Assembly (NCBI GenBank): GCA_009760855.2
Contig: WPIO01000049.1
Coordinates: 1,933,501 to 1,997,500 of the forward strand
DNA length: 64,000 nucleotides
Source: Cristatella mucedo
Taxonomy: Eukaryota; Bryozoa; Phylactolaemata; Cristatellidae
Direction of reading: 5' to 3'
Shown: positions 13,019-24,639 of the stretch, piece after piece
Layout of the letters: the number at the start of each line of letters is the position of its first letter
Numbering within the stretch: position 1 is the first letter of the stretch
Notes under the pieces: model-generated
The model's input: only the letters and a program-made list of their open reading frames with translations
Databases searched by the model: none
Told to the model about the DNA's origin: nothing
Translations under genes and position numbers: made by a program

Positions 13019-14199
13019 ATCTAGAAAGGTTGCCTTAAAAAATTGTCGACCAAGATTGGTGGCTGTTAAATTACCATAATAATTTAATGTAATAATGTCG
13101 GATAATATCTTCGTTTAAATCTGGGTTTAGCTTTTTGAGGGAAAAGTTATGCTACAGTTAACTTTGGCGTTAGCTAGAGCAAAGATCCTTCAATAAAAAT
13201 CTGAGGGAACCAGCACGACATTTTACGATTATTTCCTCTACAGCATTGATACCAGCATCTATTTTATGTAATTGTGCACTGGCTATTTCAAAATGAAAAT
13301 AAAGTGCCGCATGCACCTGCCGAATCTATTGCGAGGAGCTCCTAAAGGATCTTACAGTCAGTTTCGCTGAGCGCTGCTAAGAGATTCCGGAGAACTAGCA
13401 GAGAGGCATTACCTTGATTGGTAGTACTTGTTTGGAAGTTAATTATAACGCGCAGCAAATCATTCTCTACGTTATCGCTTTCTCTCAATCCCGATTGGGA
13501 GCTGCTAGCAATATCTGATGAGCTGCTGTGCTTGTTTACCTTCGCGGAAATTATACTCGTTCTTGGTTCCAGAGAAAACTATCGTAATAGCGTTATCTGT
13601 TGCATGTTTGTCCTAGAGCCAAATAGCTAAGTGCGTATGCAACTAATTGCAGTCGTAAACAGGCGTGAATTATGAGTGACACAAAAAATGTAACCTTTTC
13701 TTGCAAGCAGCAATAGCAACTGATGACCAAAGCAAAATGGTTGCAGTTTTTTTTTGTAACTTCTGCTTTAATGTTCTTTCTCTAATACAAGACAATTTTT
13801 AATTTATTATACTATCGTAGTGATCTACACTCGAATTTATAGTTGTGTAGCATTGGTAAAGTTTGGCAATAAGTTCGGCGGAAATTCGTCTATTTCAACC
13901 GATACAAGCACAATCGATACTATCTGAAAGGGCATTCTGTCTAAATACATAAACAAAGATCGAACCGGCGATTTTGTTTCTTAATTATGCTGAAGTATTT
14001 GCAGAGGGTTTTTGTCTATAGTAAATCCATACATTTGTGTCATTTCTACTAGGCCTAAGTTAATCTCTCCTCGAAGAAATGGCGGTACCATTTCTTCTTG
14101 AGGCGAAATTCTTTTTCGAAGTTCAGTCGAGAGGCAGTTCACCTCTGATCTCGCTGTATGTTGAAGTTTAAGTCAATCCCTAGATATTTTACATCAAGA
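13019..14199. other. Intronic AT-rich DNA, no feature recognised
   Basis: No frame exceeds 70 codons, and no repeat family or splice-bounded exon was recognised. Confidence 0.4.
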
Positions 14200-14320
14200 C
14201 TAGACTCTCCTTGCAGATCTTCCTGTCTTTGCAACAAGTCACTTACACTTTGTGCGAGACACCCTATCAAGCAGTTATCGACTTCAAGATTCTGTCACTC
14301 AGCAATAGTGACCTCAGTCT
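14200..14320 (+). mobile_element. LINE-A C-terminal scrap abutting a microsatellite
   Basis: The frame reads LQQVTYTLCETPYQAVIDFKI then LSLSNSDL, matching the LQLVQN..KQRIDFKVLSL part of better copies. The expected downstream residues are replaced by the CT microsatellite. Confidence 0.65.
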
Positions 14321-14406
14321 CTGTCCTCTCTCTCTCCCTCCCTATTCCTCTCCCTCTCTCTCTCCCTCTCTCTATTTCCCTCTCTCTATTTCTCTCTCTC
14401 TCTCTC

Positions 14407-14473
<67 letters not shown>

Positions 14474-14486
14474 TTCTCTCTCTCTC
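14321..14486. repeat. (CT)n microsatellite
   Basis: CT/CCCT/ATTT-interrupted tract with about 70 bp pure in the centre. Confidence 0.98.
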
Positions 14487-14826
14487 GCACGTAGGACTAG
14501 CAGCGTAACAAGCGCTGTGTTTGTGGCAAAGGCCTTCAGTTTAGAAGCCTCCCCGGATTTTTTTTTAAATGTATACACACAGCAAAAATATCCTGACTGC
14601 ACAACTGACCTTGGCTCCTCAATTGAAAGCTTGCCTCACAAATGCATGCTTGCCGTCGCTTGTTATTTCCTTAGAGCTTCTTTCGTCATTAAATGGATAT
14701 TCTTTCGAAAGTCTCTCATGGTTGCAAGTTATATGCACGGTTAAGATATCAACGGTTTTAAAAACAGTTAAAGAAACAGTAGTTAATTGTATATTGGTAA
14801 TTTATTACTTATCTTTGTTCGTGCAG

Positions 14827-15132
14827 ATAGTTTACCGCCGCCTGATTTGGCATTTGAGCCAGTTCGTGCTTATTGGCTGCGATTATTATGTCAGACATCG
14901 AGTATTGATGATGCAATCGATGATTGATTTTTGTAGGCATAGTACCGTCAAAGAATCCTCGTGTTTAAAGTTCTCGTGGCTTTTTGTGAGACTGCTAGTG
15001 GTCGTCTTCTTCGTAATGCTACTGTGGAAATTGTACTCCTTCAGCGCCTTTGAAGCAGATCTGAGTAGTGATGAAGGCGATGAACGTGTACCATGGGTTG
15101 TGCAAAGCGATCACTGCTTGAGACCCTTCTGA
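14827..15132 (+). CDS. Probable last exon with transmembrane tail (gene 1?)
   Basis: A good acceptor (TTATCTTTGTTCGTGCAG) ends at 14826. The open frame then runs 101 codons to TGA at 15130-15132. It encodes a basic/aromatic start (YRRLIW), a strongly hydrophobic helix FSWLFVRLLVVVFFVMLLW at about residues 57-75, and an acidic tail (EADLSSDEGDE). An AATAAA follows 118 bases after the stop. This is what a C-terminally anchored protein's last exon looks like. It does not join directly to the 10756 donor: phase 2 would give AGA TAG, so an intermediate exon is needed or it belongs to another transcript. An alternative frame starting two bases into the exon is open for about 33 codons. Family not recognised. 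Confidence 0.4.
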   Translation: MVYRRLIWHLSQFVLIGCDYYVRHRVLMMQSMIDFCRHSTVKESSCLKFSWLFVRLLVVVFFVMLLWKLYSFSAFEADLSSDEGDERVPWVVQSDHCLRPF

Positions 15133-15249
15133 GCTCGCCGCGTCAGCAGTTTAGGGGTTTTGCAGGAACCCTACATAAAGCAGCACTATCATTGGTGAAA
15201 AAAATGAGTGTACATTATTAATTGTACAGTTTATGCTTTGATTGCTTCT

Positions 15250-15255
15250 AATAAA
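15250..15255 (+). terminator. Candidate polyadenylation signal AATAAA
   Basis: Canonical hexamer 118 bases downstream of the stop codon of the 14827 exon, followed by AT-rich DNA. Confidence 0.45.
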
Positions 15256-15449
15256 TGTATTACAATGTACTTAAAACTACTCCCGCAGGTTGCAAGTTCA
15301 AATGTAATTAATGTTTAGGGTATGAACTGTGGTTATCACCACCTACTGAGCATCGCCAAACAGAACTTTACTCTGCCCATTGGTGGCTAAATTTTTGAAT
15401 ACCCAGAGAAAGAGCTATCATCAGAGGTACTGCTAGCGGTATCATGACT

Positions 15450-15560
15450 TTTGGCCCTGTCGGTAGAGCATTGGCCCAGAAAAACCGGATGCTGCGTGAT
15501 CGAGATCCCGCTCGATGCCAGTCTTTCACCACCTGGTAGGAAAATGGCTTTCAGTAGTTA
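15450..15560 (+). mobile_element. tRNA-like SINE head, diverged
   Basis: CTGTCGGTAGAGCATTGGCC resembles a tRNA A-box, followed 35 bases later by a degenerate B-box (GTGATCGAGATCCC). No clear 3' body is seen, and it is too degenerate for a functional tRNA. Confidence 0.45.
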
Positions 15561-17179
15561 TTTTTCGCGTGAATCAACTACTTGCTAAAGCTCCCAATAT
15601 CAGGCAAAGTTACACTGAAAAGTTGGTAGCTGGAGAGAGAGACACAACGGACTTGTAAGAATAATGCTTGCAGATAAGTTGCGGTAATGTGATTCGCATA
15701 GTTTGTCGTGCCGTACAACTTATTTGAAATAGATAAGGAAAATTTGAGTGAGATGCTTAGTAGCTGCTGAAATATCCTGGCAAGACCTCGAAAACGCGAT
15801 CTGACAAACAAGAAATGGACACTGTTCACGACATGCATGACCGTTATAACTACGTTTTTTATTTCGCTGCATCTTAACTAAATCTCTTTAGGCACTAAAT
15901 TTAAGCTGGAAATACCAATATGCTCCTATAGGCAGGATTTTCGGGACGCTGAAAAAAGTATACTCGCTCTCGTAAATCAGAGCTAGAAAGGCATCAGCAG
16001 TGAATTGGCTGAAATCATTTCGAGCCCATATCCTCGGATATGAACTAAGCAATTGTGCAAGCAGTATGTATAGGATGGTGGTAATAATACATATCGATGA
16101 GTAAGCTCTGTCAGCTTAGGATACGTACCGCATAAATTTAAAATCAGCACCACCAGTATAGTATAGCAAGTAAAACCGGAAGCGTGTCGGTCCCCGGTAT
16201 TTCGCCGGTGGATCGCGAGGCTGAGGCACTTCCGTTTGACGGCCATTCTTGCTGCTGCTGCCGGCACAACTTCTTGGGGTGGTGTATTTCACTGTCTCTG
16301 AATAAGAACGCTTTCGTACCAAGCCTTGACTGACGAGAATTCGTGCACAATTTAATGTAATGCATTCGCCTAAAACTGCTTAGTTTTATTTATATTTATT
16401 TATTTATTATTGCATTTATTTATTTTATTTGCCTAAAACTGCTCCTCTAGTTTTTCCCGATGTTGTGTGCGAAACTGCTGCTGTATTTAGCGAAGCGCCT
16501 TACACCTATTACACTCGTGACTCACCTGCGGCCAACAGTTGAGCCTTTGAAGCAGCGAAGCGTCTCAGGCCACTAATGCAGGTTATATTTCGTGTCATCT
16601 GCTTCAATTGATGGGGCTCTCGTATGTGTGCCCGTTGAGAGTAATCAAGGAGAGTCTCGCTTACCGCGAAAGGGCGTCCGCTGTGTCTCCGTGAGACTCC
16701 CACTACAACAGCTGCCACCGGAACCACTATCGTACAACACCTATCTGCACGTTAATTTGACTTTCTTACCTAAGTTATTACCTTACACTAAGTTATTACC
16801 AAACTCAGGGCTTCGTTACGCCTCCCACTAATCTCGTTAAGCATTATGATGCTACATCACAAATTTGCTCGGCTGATCGCTTGACTCGGAATCCGACCCA
16901 CTCCTGTTTCGCTCTTTGCATTCAAGTGCATCTTGATTGAGATCTCGCGGGCTTCCGGGAGTGCTGCAATGACAGGGCTCATAACGATCTACCTCCGCGA
17001 TTACTCAGAGCGATTCTTGCGCAGAAGCGCGAGACGAGGAGGCTCCTACTCCTAGAAGCAGTACTCAGATGATCGCTGCCATGATCCTGTCTAGTCCCGG
17101 CTCCGCAGAGGTACACGCTCCCGTGGTACTTAGTGATGTAGCCTGCGAAGACTGTGGCTCCGGCTAGTTGATTTACCAT
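15561..17179. other. No gene recognised
   Basis: Frames are below 95 codons. A short (TTTA)n run lies at about 16385-16435. No conserved domain seen on either strand. Confidence 0.4.
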
Positions 17180-17650
17180 GTAATGTATCTCCGTCTGTAA
17201 CTACACAAAGTCATAAAGACCATGGGGGTGTTACGCAGGAGAGTTTTGTTTAGCGCACTCACAGCCTAAGCGGCTTTCGGTATGCATTCGGTAGCCAACA
17301 GACTTCGTCTCACGCAACAAAGAGATAGTGGGAAGCATAGCAGAGTCCGGAGAGCAGTTGAGGTAGTCAGTAGCATGGAAGTAGCAGCTCAGGACCGCTG
17401 AAAAGGATGAGCCATAGTCGGCAGTAGGAGAGTAGTTGTCGTTGCGTAAGAAGTGTGGAAACGAGATTCCACAGTCTAGGACCTGCAGAGCTAAAGCTTC
17501 TGTCGCCAACGATCTTTAAGCGGAGGAATGGAACAGCTAATTTACCATGGGATGGGAGTCGCGGGAAGGCGACGGCAAGCCAGGGCATTGGGACGCTGGA
17601 CGTCGTGGCGTCATCGCTTGAGTTCCGCCTACACACACAAGGTATTTGAC
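17180..17650 (-). mobile_element. LINE-B C-terminal region and 3' end
   Basis: On the minus strand it encodes GKLAVPFLRLK then VGDRSFSSAGPRLWN, followed after one frameshift by FLRNDNYSPTADYG, ETKSVGYRM and a stop. The 3' terminal GGAGATACATT lies near 17180. It is collinear with the copies at 51940-52250 and 62734-63110. The frameshift near 17450-17500 shows it is dead. Confidence 0.88.
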
Positions 17651-20214
17651 GCAGCAAATGTAACATCTTACAATCCACGGCATTCGGCTACAGCGACCCG
17701 AGCCAACACCGCAGTCGACGCCCGCGGGTTCGGCTCGGGTTGCTATGAGCGTAGCGGCATTGCCTGCGCAACGCTGGCAATTCAGCAGCGCCTGGGCGCC
17801 GCCATGCAGAGCTGGAGCTCGGCTAGAGAACGGTACAGGGTAGGGCTCTGAGTCACACCCCTCGTAGGTGAAGGTGACTAGGCGCGGCTGACGCTGTGTA
17901 CAAATGGCAGCCGCAAGATCGGCCGGCGGGGGGCTCGATGAGCGCGAGCCGTCGGCTACGTTCTTGGAAATTGCGGAGGTGCGTTTCGTAAGCGTTAGAC
18001 GCAAGAGAACGCTTCCGTAGGCAGTTGGCCTTGGTCTTTTGCTGATCTGTCGGCTCTTGCTTCGGGCGACTTTTGTTGAGCACTGCTCGCCATCGGCCAC
18101 CTCATCCCCATTCGCCCTACGTGGCTGCTCGCGCAGTGCGAGGCTGTCCGCGTCGCGGACGTCTTTCGCTCGCGCGAGAGTTAAATTTTTGACTTAAAAT
18201 TTCTGCTAGCCTAAAGTTTAGTTCAGAACTGACCGTGGTGGCATTGTCTGCACCCAGCGGCGAACGAGGAGAGGCGCGTGGGCGGCTTTCGGGAGACGAG
18301 ATAGGCTGAATGGTAATCCCGGAAGCTGACTTGGTTCATCGTGCTGGTGTGGTGATACGACGCGATGGCTAGAAAAGCTCTTAGATGCGACCGCTTGCGA
18401 TTCGGCCTAATTCGGCCCCTGTCTGGGCAGTCGGTTCTACAACGCTCGCCGTTGCCCGCGCGTCGTTGCATCCGGTGACGCACACGGGCCTGCTAGGGCC
18501 TGCTAGAACTGCTCATTTGTCAGCCCTCAATTCCGATTTTGACTCAGCTGGATTACCGGATTATGATAAGGCGAAACAGGACATGCTTGCTTCCCCTTCT
18601 CAGGGCGAGAAGGAGGAGGAGGAAGAGTGCATGTGGGAAGTGGATGTTGGTAGTAGGCCCTAGGCACACCGGCCGATACGATGCGCGAGCCGTGTCCTCA
18701 CGTTAAGACTTTTAATTCTCCCGAGGCTGCGAAATTTCGACCGGCCCCGGGTTCTGTACCGTAGCTCTCCTTATGCTTCGCGTAACGTTGTAGCAGTTAG
18801 CGACGAGGCTGACACCGTCGCCTGTGCGCCGACTGACAAGCGACCTCTTCTCTGTGCCTAACTGGACGGAAGGATGTGCAAACCTTATGTCGTGTCGCGT
18901 TGTGATTTCTTTCTACTCAGGAGCGGACCTGGCTACCTGCTTTCAGGAATGATAACGACGTCCTTCAAAGTTTTCCTTCTTCGCGGCGAAGGTTTTTTGC
19001 ATGCGATAGTTTTTCTGCTGCTAAGCCCCCCCCCCCACACACACATCCTTACCCTTTTGCTGTCGTAAGTAGTTTGTGGTTGTCACTCTGTGAGTCGCTG
19101 CAGATAATGGCGGCGGGTCTATAATTGTATGACGGATAAGGCTCGCAGCATTTATGACAAGGAAGAGAACTCAGCGAGGTTAGCAAGGAAAGAGTTTGTT
19201 TGCTCAGGGACTCAGTTCAGTTTGCAGGATCGAGCCGGAAGCTTCCAGATTGGAACGGAGCGGAGAAATCTCGGTTCCACATTGGCCGCTTCAGCTGCTT
19301 CAGCAGGCTAGCTGCTGTTTGATATACAGCAGTTTCACGCTCAGTAAAAGAACGTGTGGGTCGGGGGGTCTCATCATTGCGTCCTATGGATAAATGTGCT
19401 ATGTGGAGCTGTTAGTTTGGACAGCTCCAATTAAACAGACGACCGGACGAGTCGTACTGCTGTAGTGCGTTAATGTGACTTGGGTCTACTAGGAAGACAA
19501 TTACTTTTCCCACAGAAAGATACGATAGCTCCTTGAAGTTATATTGCATTCGCGGCAACACCGTCGCAAGTTGCAGAGCTGCAGCGTCATCTGCTTTAAG
19601 CATGTGCTGTTAAGTTCTCGCCTTGTAGTACTATAAAGGTGCCTTCTTTGAAGCGATTTTCCGACTAGTGGTCAATGTCAATGCCGGATCCACAAGTGAA
19701 TCCCAGTGAGGCCCTGAAATTAAGCTGTTACCGAAAGTTTAATAAAACTTGTCATCGCAAGCTGTTCCACATTGTAACTGACTGAATGCTTTGCACTATT
19801 CTCGCTGGCTTTTTTCGGTCCAGTGGTCTGAAATTCAACGCCGATATGGCTGCAGTTGCACTGCTTGCACGCCCTGCACTGTAGACTTTCGTGCTCGGCT
19901 TTCGATCGGCTGAAATGAAATGCTGCTGCTGCTGCTTCGATTAAGCCATTGCATTTTTCGTACGCACTGGCAAGTGGAGGTGTTTACTAATGGGCTGTGG
20001 CCGAAGCTTGCACTTACCTGAGTCTGGCTTAGGAACTGCCATGGCAGAATTATGCAGTCGACACGAGTTAATCGTGACTACGAAGGGCAATACTATTGCT
20101 CCCTATTCGTGGCTTGCGAAGGCGCGATGCTGAACCAGTTGGCTAACTAAGATGTCATTATGTGCTACACTATGCTTCGTGTCCAGATGTGTCCGGTCTG
20201 CAGCATCTGATAAA
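17651..20214. other. No confirmed gene; YIPF6 first exon may lie here
   Basis: Moderately GC-rich at 17700-18800. The frame 18541-18663 has an acidic run (KEEEEEC) but no YIPF6-like sequence. C-run/CA tract near 19027-19045. I looked for a short N-terminal YIPF6 exon ending in phase 0 and could not identify one. Confidence 0.35.
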
Positions 20215-20372
20215 TATAAATAAATACAATTCATTTATATAGCGCCCCAAGAGAACTTAATCTCTATTCAGGTGCTTCACATATGCCTCGGAGCTCGAGC
20301 CCACGACCTCAGCCAGACCTTGGTCGGGGCAAGCACCTTAACCGCTGGACCAAACCAGCTCGGCAATGATAC
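20215..20372 (-). mobile_element. SINE2: tRNA head with LINE-A-like tail
   Basis: Read on the minus strand: A-box TTTGGTCCAGCGGTTAAGG, B-box GTCGTGGGCTCGAGC, then GTGAAGCACCTGAATAGAGATTAAGTTC. It ends GGGGCGCTATATAAATG and a TTTA-rich tail. The tail matches the LINE-A terminus. A + strand copy lies at 48606-48760. Confidence 0.85.
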
Positions 20373-20819
20373 CATACTCGTGCCTGCCAATTCTAGGATT
20401 CGACCCCTTATTTTGTCTAATTACGTACACTAGGTGTGTGGCACCATGAGCAGTCTTTATGGTGCTTGCTGGCTGACACGTTGATTGGTCTCTCATCTCT
20501 TCACTTTTGGCCGAGTTTTTTCGTGACACCTTTCGTAGCGATCTGTGCATCATCCTCGATGTCATGCGCATCATGCCGTGTAAGCCAGCCAGGCACCCAA
20601 CTGTTTTAAGGCACCCAGTTCATGGCGTTGGGCTGAGGCATAGCGATCTTGCCTGTTGATCGCCTTTTCGCCAATTGGCCATCAACAATGTCTCGTGCGT
20701 GAAGAATAGTTACCAACCCGTGGACGGCCAGTCTTCTGTTCAATAGCCGACTCTCCTGCATGTTAGTTACTTCACGCTTGCTGCAGTGGTCAGAAATCCT
20801 TGACCTGTGTCGCATCTCT

Positions 20820-21000
20820 GGGTCTTAGCCAAAGGATAATGTGCTCGCACTTCACGACTTCACAGGTCGTGCTTTCGAGTCCTGCAGCCGGCATTTCATT
20901 ACTGCTCAGCGCAAGCAGCTCGTGGTAGCCGTAAAGGCTGCTCAGCTGCTATACAAATGAGGCTGTTAAATCAGCCTTGACCTTTACTTTTACTTTATCT
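20820..21000 (+). mobile_element. SINE1: tRNA-derived SINE
   Basis: Degenerate A-box region, a B-box-like GGTCGTGCTTTCGAGTCCTG, the body GTGGTAGCCGTAAAGGCTGC, and the diagnostic CAAATGAGGCTGTTAAATC. A TTTACTTTTACTTTA tail ends the element 160 bp upstream of a YIPF6 exon. Confidence 0.85.
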
Positions 21001-21161
21001 GCCATCAGACCAGCGAGCAGTGTACCCCTGCTGCTTTCTGCGTCGGCTGACGAAGCCATGGTATTACGTGTTATTACAATGTCATTACTAGCATTATCAC
21101 GATGTCATTATCATCATCATCATCAGTCGTGGCTGCTAGCTCATCACCCGCTATTTTGCAG

Positions 21162-21251
21162 GCAGACGTGGAGGGAGAAATCGAGGTGCCATCCGGTCCT
21201 CCGGCAGATCGCGCCGTCGACACGCTCGACGAGCCAGTGCACCAGACTATC
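21162..21251 (+). CDS. YIPF6: YIPF6 exon (N-terminal cytosolic part)
   Basis: First recognised exon of YIPF6, a Yip1-domain multi-pass protein of the Golgi membrane that takes part in ER-Golgi vesicle traffic with Rab GTPases. The exon is exactly 30 codons between a TTTTGCAG acceptor and an ATC|GTGAGT donor. It reads ADVEGEIEVPSGPPADRA and TLDEPVHQTI, matching the vertebrate VEGEI..TLNES region just before the first conserved helix. Phase is 0 on both sides. The true start codon and roughly the first 35 residues lie on an upstream exon I could not find. The five recognised exons sum to 633 bases, giving 210 residues plus stop in one frame. Confidence 0.9.
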
Positions 21252-21469
21252 GTGAGTTTTTTCAGCAATCATTTCCCCTGTCCATCCGCTTGCCTCGTTT
21301 CAACGTCGTGCTACTGCTGCTGCTGCTTCCGGAGCTGCCGGTTCCTTCGCCGGTCTGCCGTTCGCTGGGCTGTCATCTTTTTTTTGTCGTGTCCACATGA
21401 ACGGAGGGTCGCCTCTGCTCCTGGCCGGCGCTGATGCTTCTGCAGATGCCGCACGCACACGGCTTAGGC

Positions 21470-21525
21470 GTTTCTATGCACACTTAGGCGTTTGCTATAG
21501 GCGGCTTAGGCGTTGCTATGCACCG
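21470..21525 (+). repeat. Short tandem repeat around GGCTTAGGCGTT
   Basis: Three imperfect copies of CTTAGGCGTTTCTATGCAC-like units of about 25-30 bp in a YIPF6 intron. Confidence 0.7.
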
Positions 21526-22059
21526 TGGCCTGAGCTGTGGCGTCTGTAGAGTGTAGCAAAGGGAGACCTCTCGCCACCCAGTCGTGGCAGTGGCTGCGGA
21601 AACGTCGGCACTATTTGTGGGGCACAATTTTTGAGACATCTTGGGACAGAGAAGTGCTTCACTTGCCGTCGTCGCAAGTCTGCCACTTTGTTTATGTCGA
21701 GTTATGCTGACTGTACACTAGAGCGAGGCTGCGAATGCAGGAATGCTTGTGTGGCCGGCATGTGCAGCAGCAGCAGTACCGGGTCACGACTTCGGTCGTC
21801 AGAGGTGAGCCATTTGACCTGACCTCGGTCAACAAAGGCGAGCGCCCTAACCCCTGGGCGAAACCAGGTTATGCCCCTCGATTTTCTCGAGTCTCTTCAT
21901 ATTATTCTTCTGGCAAATAATTTTCAATTTCCAAAAAAATTAAAAATATAATATTTAATATGATTTTTTATAATTTAATATGAAAATTTTCAATAAAATT
22001 ATTTGGAATCACTTCCTAGTCAGTCAGGCTGTGCATTGAACCAGAACCACCAACTCATC

Positions 22060-22380
22060 GGACTCAAGTCGTTTAGCTGTTCCTCTAACCAACCTTAAAT
22101 CCTTCGGAGACCTTCAGTTCAAATTGTACCAAATCGTGGAACTCGTTAACGACTGAGGTTACGACATCCCCTGTCAGGATGATGTTTAAACTCTGAAGCC
22201 AAAGAACCGCCAATTCCTCACAGTATTCGCTCCGGCGCTATTGGCCTTGTCCTCGGCGTGCTGGAATTGTGCTTGTTATCGCTAACCAATGGACATGTTT
22301 CCTTTCCAGCATATGCGAAAGTGCCATGAAAGATGTTTAGTTCTCTCAGAGTGCCATACATATGTTATTGCAGTTAATGA
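22060..22380 (+). mobile_element. LINE-A C-terminal region and 3' end, strongly degraded
   Basis: Recognisable words in order: CAACCTTAAATCCTTCGGAGACC, a scrambled GTGGAACTCGTTAACGACT, and CCAGCATATGCGAAAGTGCC. The end is TTAGTTCTCTCAGAGTGCC and a TTATTG end. It lies in an intron of YIPF6 in the sense direction. AT-rich DNA precedes it at 21920-22010. Confidence 0.72.
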
Positions 22381-23291
22381 TATTTTTACGCCTAACAGAC
22401 ATCCAGGTAAAGCTACTGTACAATCAGCAAACTAGTGCTGTTGCAATGACTGCTACTCACTTAACTGTAATGATTCTTCTCAGGTGTGCAAGTAGTCAGT
22501 AAAGCCTTGGGAGGGCCATTAGTCTCAATTATCAAGGTTGCAATATTAGTCTCTTATTCATTGGCTGTTTCCTCTGGTAAGCCATCATAAACAAAACAAA
22601 ATAAATCATTAACAGAACCACGAGATAGCACTGTAAATAGCTTTGGGTGCACTCTCTTGACACTTTTTGATGTGACCAACAGAATACTGTGCCGAGCAGT
22701 GTTGTTTGTCATCACCTTTTCGTATAACTTGCCCTGGCCTCGGTGTCATTAAAATTGAAGAAATGTATCATCACTGTGAGCAGCAACCTCAATGCAGTTG
22801 GACAAAGTGGACATTTTCAATTGTGGTAGCTCTGGTAATTATTGCGTCGCCGTGGTTCTCTCCTCACAGTTGAGTCATCGATCACACACTACTGGGAGTT
22901 ACCAGAAATGACGTCAATTGTTGGTGCCTGTGCATTCATTATTTGGCACCAGGAACTCCTTCTTCCGTATCCTTAAACCAGTTCGAGCTTCAGCTTCCAA
23001 TCTGGGGAAAACTACCCAGCTCGCAGTGCTCTCAGTGTGCATTGTCTGCAGTCAACAGATACCAAGCATTAGTATATTACAGTGAATACTTTTTTATATA
23101 TTAGTGCACTGCGAATCACTACGTGGTTGTTTCGTCTCGATAGCCACGAGTTGTTTGGGAAGATCGTGCCATTTCAGTGCACTTTTCCATCTGTCGGGAT
23201 CATGGAGCGTAACGTCACGGTATGCGATCGTAATGTCATGTACTCTAGCCATGCTGTCTGCATATGATTTGCTATATATTCCTATTTGCAG

Positions 23292-23370
23292 CTGCGAGAT
23301 TTGCGTGTCATTGGAAGCAAGTTCCTTCACGTCCTCGTGCCCAAAAACAGCACAGCTCTCCTCAGGGAAT
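23292..23370 (+). CDS. YIPF6: YIPF6 exon (pre-membrane helix)
   Basis: The acceptor is TTCCTATTTGCAG and the donor GAAT|GTATGT. The 79-base exon reads LRDLRVIGSKFLHVLVPKN then STALLRE and ends one base into a Trp codon. The next exon supplies GG, giving LLREWDLWGPL, the expected junction (vertebrate LLRDWDLWGPL). This is the conserved amphipathic cytosolic segment just before the first membrane helix. It is too short and in the wrong frame to show up as a long open frame. Confidence 0.93.
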
Positions 23371-23439
23371 GTATGTAAAACAGCTTTACTTTTGCTGTAT
23401 GTTTACCTGTATGTGGTGGCTAGCTTAGTGTGCTATTTG

Positions 23440-24290
23440 ATCGGCGCTTGTTATTTATTCTTCGCAGATGACAGTTGTAACTTTGCTTTGATCACTCCCA
23501 GCCCTCCAGCACATCGAACTCTCTGAACTCTCTTGCTGCATGCATTGATGCACATGGATGGTGGCAAACTTTCTTAAATTGAATGATGATACAACCAACT
23601 TACTAGTTATGGGCAAACCAAGTGTGATTCAAAAGTTGGAAATTTTTAACGCTCCCAATCGGCTCAGCCAACTTATCTCCTGTTGAAATCTTCACGAAAT
23701 TTAGGTGTCCTGTTCCAAAGTGACCTTTCATTAGACGACCAAATCAGCTCTACAGTAAAGTCTTCCCTACTTTCAGCAACATAATATTGCTCAAATTCGG
23801 CCTTGTTTAGACAGGGATACCATATCTAAATTGGTCCAGGTATTCGTGACATCAGGTCTTGACTTATGTAGCTCACTGCTTGCTGGTCCACCTGCCTGTA
23901 CAATCAGGCGCTTACAGCTGGTGCAAAACTCTGCAGCTAGGCTTGTCTGTCGTGAGCGTCGCAGTTGCCACATCACACCACTTCTCGCCGAGCTGCACTG
24001 GCTCCCACTCAAGCAACGGATCGACTTCAAGGTTTTGTCGCTCGCTTTTAGGTCGCTTCATTCTTTGGCTCCAGGCTATCTCTCAGATCTACTCCCCAAC
24101 CAGGCCAAGCATAGTACCACCCGCTTTTCGGAATCCAAGAGTTTACCAATACCTCGTACAAACCTCAAATCCTTTGGAGACCGTGCATTTAGTTCGTATG
24201 CTCCCAAAGCCTGGAACTCATTCCCGACTTGCGTCAGAACATCCCCTGACTTTACCACATTTAAAAAGAACTTAAAAACACCTATTTAGG
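23440..24290 (+). mobile_element. LINE-A fragment: RT catalytic motif through C terminus
   Basis: Begins at a reverse transcriptase motif C variant, FFADDS, encoded at 23458-23475. It continues through a frameshifted linker (LGVLFQSDLSLDDQIS) and then a long open C-terminal part: VTSGLDLCSSLLAG, LQLVQNSAARLVCRERRSC, HWLPLKQRIDFKVLSLAF, then GDRAFSSYAPKAWNSFPT and a stop at 24286-24288. The 3' untranslated tail is missing. This is the best-preserved C-terminal copy in the window, but it is 5'- and 3'-truncated with frameshifts, hence inactive. It sits in a YIPF6 intron in the sense direction. Confidence 0.92.
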
Positions 24291-24639
24291 ACAGTTGTCG
24301 AACTTGGGTACTCGCTCGTGTTCGTCACGTGCGATGTCTCACGTGCACATGTCCTGTGCTAGCAGCCGCAGATTTGCTGGCTCCCGCTGATGTGCTCGCG
24401 ATTTTATACTTGATGCATAACTTTGCCTGGCCCCCTAAGCTGCTAAAACGCGAGAGGCCGTCTCAGCTGTCATTGAGTAGCTCCAACGTGTCTCTCAATG
24501 TGTATTGGGACCATGCGAATGAGGGCTTGAACTGAGTGGCTGCATGGTGTGAGTGCAACACATTGGCTGCCCCACGATGTCTTAAGACCTTAGCTGCCAA
24601 GTCGAGATTTTTGCTTTATGGGGTTAAAAAGGCACGTTT

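Noticed and set aside
14569-14826. Upstream half of the 187-codon frame ending at 15132
   Set aside because: It lies before a strong acceptor and reads as intronic sequence; only the part after 14826 is kept as an exon.
18541-18663. Acidic frame as the missing YIPF6 first exon
   Set aside because: No resemblance to YIPF6 N termini and it ends at a stop, not at a donor in phase 0.
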